A DNA stretch of 64,000 bases from assembly GCA_016869275.1 (NCBI GenBank), contig VGEO01000008.1:1-64000 (forward strand), written 5' to 3'. Positions 60,356-64,000 of this stretch are shown in pieces. The notes under the pieces were generated by a model that saw only the letters and a program-made list of their open reading frames with translations, was not told the DNA's origin and ran no database searches. The position numbers and the translations under genes were made by a program. The number at the start of each line of letters is the position of its first letter. The stretch's first letter is position 1. Source of the DNA: Alphaproteobacteria bacterium. Lineage in GTDB: Bacteria; Pseudomonadota; Alphaproteobacteria; SHVV01.

Positions 60356-61822
60356 CTAGCGCGTCCCTGGCCGCACCCCAGGTGGAAGCAGAAGCCCCAG
60401 GATCAAGACCAGCGCCGCGATCGCGCTCGCGGTGAGATAAATCGAGCCGAGCGCGTCCGCCATCGCCACGATCGCGCGGGCGAGCGACGCGGGCGCCATC
60501 GCCGCACGCTTCGCCGGGTCCATCATGGTCTCGACCGCGGTCGCCCCGGCGAGACCGGGCCCCGCCGCGCTCAAACCCGCGTTCAGGATCGCCCCGAACA
60601 GGGTCGCGCCGAACGCCTGGCCGAACACGCGGCCGAAATGGACGCCCGAGGTCGCGCTGCCGCGCCGTTCCCACGGTACGCTGGTCTGGACGGCGATCAG
60701 GAACACCGCATGGGTGAAGCCGAGCCCAAGGCCGATCAGGAAGGCGCCGAGGATCAGGAGCGTCGGCTCGCTCCGCTCGACCACCGCGGCGAGGAGCGCG
60801 GCGCCGCCGATCAGCCCGACGCTGCCGACGATCGTCACCAGCCGATACGACGTCCGCAGCATGAGCGGTCCGCCCAGCGCCGAGCAGGTCGACCATCCCG
60901 CCATCTGGGCCGCGACCGCGATCGCCGCCAGTTTGGCGGTTTCGCCCATCACGCCCTGGATGTGGGTCGGGAGGAACGCCGGCACCCCCATCATCAGGAT
61001 CCCGAGCAGGAACGCGCCGCCGGTGCCGATCGCGATCAGCCGGTCGCGCCACAGGTCGAGCGGAATGAGCGGCTCGGGCGTCCGCCGCTCGTGGCGCACG
61101 AACGCGACGACGCCGGCGACCCCGGCGCCGCCGAGCGCGAGGGTCCATACCAGCGGGAGCGTCGCCGCCTGCATCAGCGCCGTCATCACCGCGCCGGCCG
61201 CGGGAACGAGCAGCGCCACGCCGATCACGTCGAGCCGGTGGCGGCGGCGCTCGATCCGCTCGCGGTGAAAAATCCGGATCATGCCGAGCGCCACTGCCGC
61301 GACCGGGATATTGACCCAGAACGCGACATGCCAGTCGGCGTAAGCGATGATCGCCGCGCCGATCGAGGGCCCGACCACCGCCGAAGCGCCCCACAGTCCG
61401 GCGATCCAGCCCTGGACGCGGGCGCGTTCTTCGGGCGTGTAGATGTCGGCGACGATGGTGGTCGCGATGGGAAGGATCGCGCCGCTGCCCAGGCCCTGGA
61501 CGACGCGGCAGGCGATCAGCATCGGCAAGGTGAGGCTGAACCCGGCCGCGAGCGAGGCCGCGACATAGATGCCGACGCCGGCATGGAGCACGTTCCGGCG
61601 GCCGTAGAGGTCGGCGAGCTTGCCGTAGATCGGCATCGTCACCGCCTGGGTCAGCAGGAACGCCGCGAACACCCAGCCGTAGAGCTCGAAGCCGCCGAGC
61701 TGGGTGACGATGGTCGGCATCACCGTCACGATCATGGTCGACTCGATCGCGGCGATGAAGATGGTGGCGAGCGATGCCGCCAGCACCGGACCGCGGCGCG
61801 GGATCGGGGCCGGTGCCGTCAT
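60356..61822 (-). CDS. MFS transporter, drug:H+ antiporter-2-like
   Basis: 488 residues with about 14 hydrophobic segments. The DHA family pattern is seen in ESTMIVTVMPTIVTQLGG, GKLADLYGRRNV (motif A), CRVVQGLGSGAILPIATTIV and GLWGASAVVGPSIGAAI (motif C, antiporter). It probably exports an aromatic compound or a toxic intermediate. It is divergent from the CoA-transferase gene with 96 bp between them. Confidence 0.9.
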   Translation of the reverse strand: MTAPAPIPRRGPVLAASLATIFIAAIESTMIVTVMPTIVTQLGGFELYGWVFAAFLLTQAVTMPIYGKLADLYGRRNVLHAGVGIYVAASLAAGFSLTLPMLIACRVVQGLGSGAILPIATTIVADIYTPEERARVQGWIAGLWGASAVVGPSIGAAIIAYADWHVAFWVNIPVAAVALGMIRIFHRERIERRRHRLDVIGVALLVPAAGAVMTALMQAATLPLVWTLALGGAGVAGVVAFVRHERRTPEPLIPLDLWRDRLIAIGTGGAFLLGILMMGVPAFLPTHIQGVMGETAKLAAIAVAAQMAGWSTCSALGGPLMLRTSYRLVTIVGSVGLIGGAALLAAVVERSEPTLLILGAFLIGLGLGFTHAVFLIAVQTSVPWERRGSATSGVHFGRVFGQAFGATLFGAILNAGLSAAGPGLAGATAVETMMDPAKRAAMAPASLARAIVAMADALGSIYLTASAIAALVLILGLLLPPGVRPGTR

Positions 61823-61918
61823 CGTCGTGCCGCCTCGATCGGTCTTGCCACCGCGCCTGCCTCCCGCTAGACCCTGGGCGGCCTACGCCGCAACCGACGA
61901 CCCCAAGCCCCAAATCGC

Positions 61919-63127
61919 ATGAAGCCGCGCACGATTATCTCGATGGAGCAGGCGTTGTCGATGACCTACGCGACGCTCCGCTTCGTTCACCTCGGATGGC
62001 GGGTGATCCGGCTCGAAGCGACCCCGGCGCCGGGCGACCGCCAGCCGGGCGATCCCAACCGCTACGTCGGCGGCAAGATCGCCGACGACGACCGCCGCTC
62101 CTATTACGTCGCCCCCAACGTCGGCAAGGAGGCGATCGCGCTCAACTTGAAGGAGCCCGAGGGCCAGGCGATCCTGCGGCGCCTGATCGAAGCGCTCGAG
62201 GTCGACGTCTTCTGCTGCAACACGATCCCGTCGCGCTACGCGAAGCTCGGCATCGACTACGCGACGCTCTCCCGGGCCAAGCCCGACCTGATCTGGGCCG
62301 GCATCTCGGCGCAAGGGCCGGCCTATCCCGACGTCCCCGGCTACGACCCGATGATCCAGGCGATGCTCGGGCTGATGGAAGTGACCGGCGACCCCAACGG
62401 GCCGCCCACCTTGATGGGCATCCCGGTGGTCGATCTGAAGGCGGGCGACGAGGTCTACGCCAACGTGCTCCTGGCGCTCGCCGACAAGGCCGAGACGGGC
62501 CAGGGGCGGCGGATCGACGTCTCGATGGCGCAAGCAGCGGCATCGTGGCTGATCACGCTGCTCCCCTTGATCGACATGAACTGTGGACCCGAGGAGATCA
62601 CGCGCTGGGGCAGCGCGCACCGCAAGTTCATCCCGACCAACGCCTACCCGACCAAGGATGGCTTCATCTACATGGCGCTCGGTTCGAACGTGCAGTGGCA
62701 GCGCCTGACCGCGATCCCCAAATTCGCGCCCTTGAAGGCGGGCGGCCGGCGCGACGCCGCCGAAGGCCGCTACCGCGAGCGCGAAGACATCTACCGCGAG
62801 ATCGGCGCCATCACCGCGCAACACGATGCCGCCGTCATCGCCGCCGACTTCGCCAAGGCCCAGGTCCCGCACGCCCGCATCAACGACATCCGCGCCGCCC
62901 ACGCGCTCGAGCTGGTGCGCGCCAAGATGCCGGCGACGACCGCGCCCGGCGGCCGCACGATTCGCCTGCAGCCGCCGGCGGTCGACCTGCCGGGAGCGGC
63001 GGCGCACTACCGGTTCGCGCCCAAGTACGGCGAGCACACCGACGCCATCCTCGCCGAAGCCGGCTTCACCGCCGATGAGCGCGCTGGTATCCTCGCGCGC
63101 GGTCTCGCCTCGGGCCCGCTCGCATAA
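61919..63127 (+). CDS. Class III CoA-transferase (CaiB/BaiF family)
   Basis: 402 residues. Catalytic aspartate D143 in [11 protein letters not shown], with [15 protein letters not shown] upstream and [15 protein letters not shown] downstream. It transfers CoA between carboxylic acids. The two MaoC-type hydratase genes follow directly, so the product is probably an enoyl-CoA or a precursor of one. Confidence 0.91.
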   Translation: MKPRTIISMEQALSMTYATLRFVHLGWRVIRLEATPAPGDRQPGDPNRYVGGKIADDDRRSYYVAPNVGKEAIALNLKEPEGQAILRRLIEALEVDVFCCNTIPSRYAKLGIDYATLSRAKPDLIWAGISAQGPAYPDVPGYDPMIQAMLGLMEVTGDPNGPPTLMGIPVVDLKAGDEVYANVLLALADKAETGQGRRIDVSMAQAAASWLITLLPLIDMNCGPEEITRWGSAHRKFIPTNAYPTKDGFIYMALGSNVQWQRLTAIPKFAPLKAGGRRDAAEGRYREREDIYREIGAITAQHDAAVIAADFAKAQVPHARINDIRAAHALELVRAKMPATTAPGGRTIRLQPPAVDLPGAAAHYRFAPKYGEHTDAILAEAGFTADERAGILARGLASGPLA

Positions 63128-63156
63128 CTTTCGACCTCGGACGCCGCTCCCGCGCC

Positions 63157-63597
63157 ATGTTGGACAAGAGCTACATCGGCAAGACCTATCCGCGCTTCGT
63201 CTTCGAGGTCGAAAAGGGCCGCATCCGCCAGTTCGCCGACGCGATCGGTGACCCCGACCCGATCTACCGCGACGTCGCGGTCGCGCGCGCCGCCGGCTAC
63301 CGCACGGTCCCGGCGCCGCCGACCTTCGCCTTCGTCGCGGTCATGGACAGCGATCAGATGTTCATGCCGCTCCGCGAGCTCGGCGTCGACATGACCCGCA
63401 CGCTCCACGGCGAACAGTGGTTCGACTACGGCGCGCCGATTTACGCCGGCGACCTCTTGAGCGGCGAGACCCGGATCGTCGACATCTACGACAAGAAAGG
63501 CGGTGCCCTCGAGTTCATCGTGCTCGAGACCGCGCTCACCAACCAGACCGGCGAGCGCGCGGCGACCATGCGCGGCATCGTCGTCGTGCGCAACTGA
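63157..63597 (+). CDS. MaoC-like hotdog dehydratase, FAS1/N-terminal type
   Basis: 146 residues. LDKSYIGKTYPRFVFEVEKG and IRQFADAIGDPDPIYRDVAVARAAGYRTVPAPPTFAF are typical of the MaoC N-terminal domain family, which often lacks the catalytic Asp/His and partners a catalytic MaoC. The next gene starts 14 bp later and carries that catalytic pair, so the two probably form one heteromeric enoyl-CoA hydratase. Confidence 0.88.
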   Translation: MLDKSYIGKTYPRFVFEVEKGRIRQFADAIGDPDPIYRDVAVARAAGYRTVPAPPTFAFVAVMDSDQMFMPLRELGVDMTRTLHGEQWFDYGAPIYAGDLLSGETRIVDIYDKKGGALEFIVLETALTNQTGERAATMRGIVVVRN

Positions 63598-63611
63598 GGC
63601 GAGGTCCGGAG

Positions 63612-64000
63612 ATGTCCGCGCTTCCCGCTTTCGCCGCGATACAGGTGGGCGACCGCCTGCCGCCGCTCACCAAAGCGGCCGTGAGCCGGGTTCAGCTCGC
63701 GCTCTACGCCGGTGCCTCGGGCGATCACAACCCGATCCACTTGGACGATGAGCGCGCCAAGGCGGTTAAGCTTCCCGGTGTGATCGCGCACGGCATGTTG
63801 ACGATGGCGTTCTTGGGTCAACTCGTCGCGAGCTGGGTACCGCTCACGCAGGTCCGCAGCTTGGGCGGCCGCTTCGCCGCGATGGTGCGGCCGGGCGATG
63901 TCGTTGCCTGCACCGGTACGGTCGCGGCCAAGACCTCGGCCGCGGGCGAGAATCGCCTGACCATCGACATCACGGCCGAGACGGCCGCCGGCGAGAAGGC
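63612..64000 (+). CDS. MaoC-family (R)-specific enoyl-CoA hydratase (partial)
   Basis: 129 complete codons, open to the right edge. Hydratase-2 motif with D38 and H43 in YAGASGDHNPIHLD, then PGVIAHGMLTMAFLGQLV and RFAAMVRPGDVVACTG. It is the catalytic partner of the preceding hotdog protein. Only the C-terminal part (about 10-20 residues by family length) is missing. Confidence 0.9.
   Translation, partial: MSALPAFAAIQVGDRLPPLTKAAVSRVQLALYAGASGDHNPIHLDDERAKAVKLPGVIAHGMLTMAFLGQLVASWVPLTQVRSLGGRFAAMVRPGDVVACTGTVAAKTSAAGENRLTIDITAETAAGEK

Overview
The window is a dense (about 95% coding), high-GC stretch of a bacterial chromosome, most likely from an alphaproteobacterium. The signs are strong GC3 codon bias, TTG/GTG starts with GGAGG-type ribosome sites, CCCTCCCCCTGC..GCAGGGGGAGGG intergenic palindromes, and a gene stock of solute ABC transporters, Rieske oxygenases and CoA enzymes. 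Taxonomy is inferred from style only; there is no rRNA or housekeeping marker. No tRNA, rRNA, insertion sequence, prophage or CRISPR array was found.

Layout. 1-3.7 kb (minus): a response regulator (REC-DUF3369) followed by a very unusual single polypeptide that joins a NarK-type nitrate/nitrite MFS transporter, a cyclic-nucleotide-binding domain and a histidine kinase; it runs off the left edge. 3.8-7.0 kb (minus): amidohydrolase, Rieske oxygenase and a deazaflavin-type nitroreductase-fold protein. 7.2-12.7 kb (plus): a divergent isocitrate-lyase-superfamily protein, LeuC/LeuD-like hydratase subunits, and an iron-type ABC binding protein and double permease with no ATPase. 12.9-18.6 kb (minus): a meta-cleavage-like aromatic operon (two C-C hydrolases, amidohydrolase/decarboxylase, two-domain extradiol dioxygenase, RidA, Rieske oxygenase). 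18.7-22.5 kb: hemolysin III-like protein, two tandem micro-ORFs closed by a strong terminator, gamma-glutamyltransferase, and inositol-1-phosphate synthase (minus).

22.7-31.2 kb: a TetR regulator divergent from a seven-gene operon. The operon holds a NicX-like dihydroxypyridine dioxygenase, CoxG, the three subunits of a molybdenum hydroxylase, a formamidase-like hydrolase and an acyl-CoA synthetase. A perfect palindrome sits between the -35 and -10 of the operon promoter. This looks like an N-heteroaromatic catabolic unit. 31.2-35.9 kb: a complete Liv-type ABC importer preceded by a 16-bp tandem repeat. 36-41 kb: an orphan BrnA-like repressor, two tandem QueG/reductive-dehalogenase-like Fe-S proteins, a PaaK-like ligase and a thiolase. 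41-45.1 kb (minus): amidase, acyl-CoA synthetase and quinone oxidoreductase.

45.8-53.1 kb (plus): hydantoinase A/B, acyl-CoA dehydrogenase and a split B12-dependent acyl-CoA mutase. 53.2-58.8 kb: a complete dipeptide-type ABC importer with its two ATPases divergent from the binding protein and permeases. 59-64 kb: a second phthalate-type Rieske oxygenase, a 14-TM-type MFS exporter (minus), a class III CoA-transferase and two MaoC-type hydratases, the last cut by the right edge. Overall the region is a catabolic neighbourhood: importers bring in aromatic or heteroaromatic acids and peptides, oxygenases and hydroxylases open the rings, and CoA ligases, hydratases, thiolase and mutase pass the products to central metabolism.
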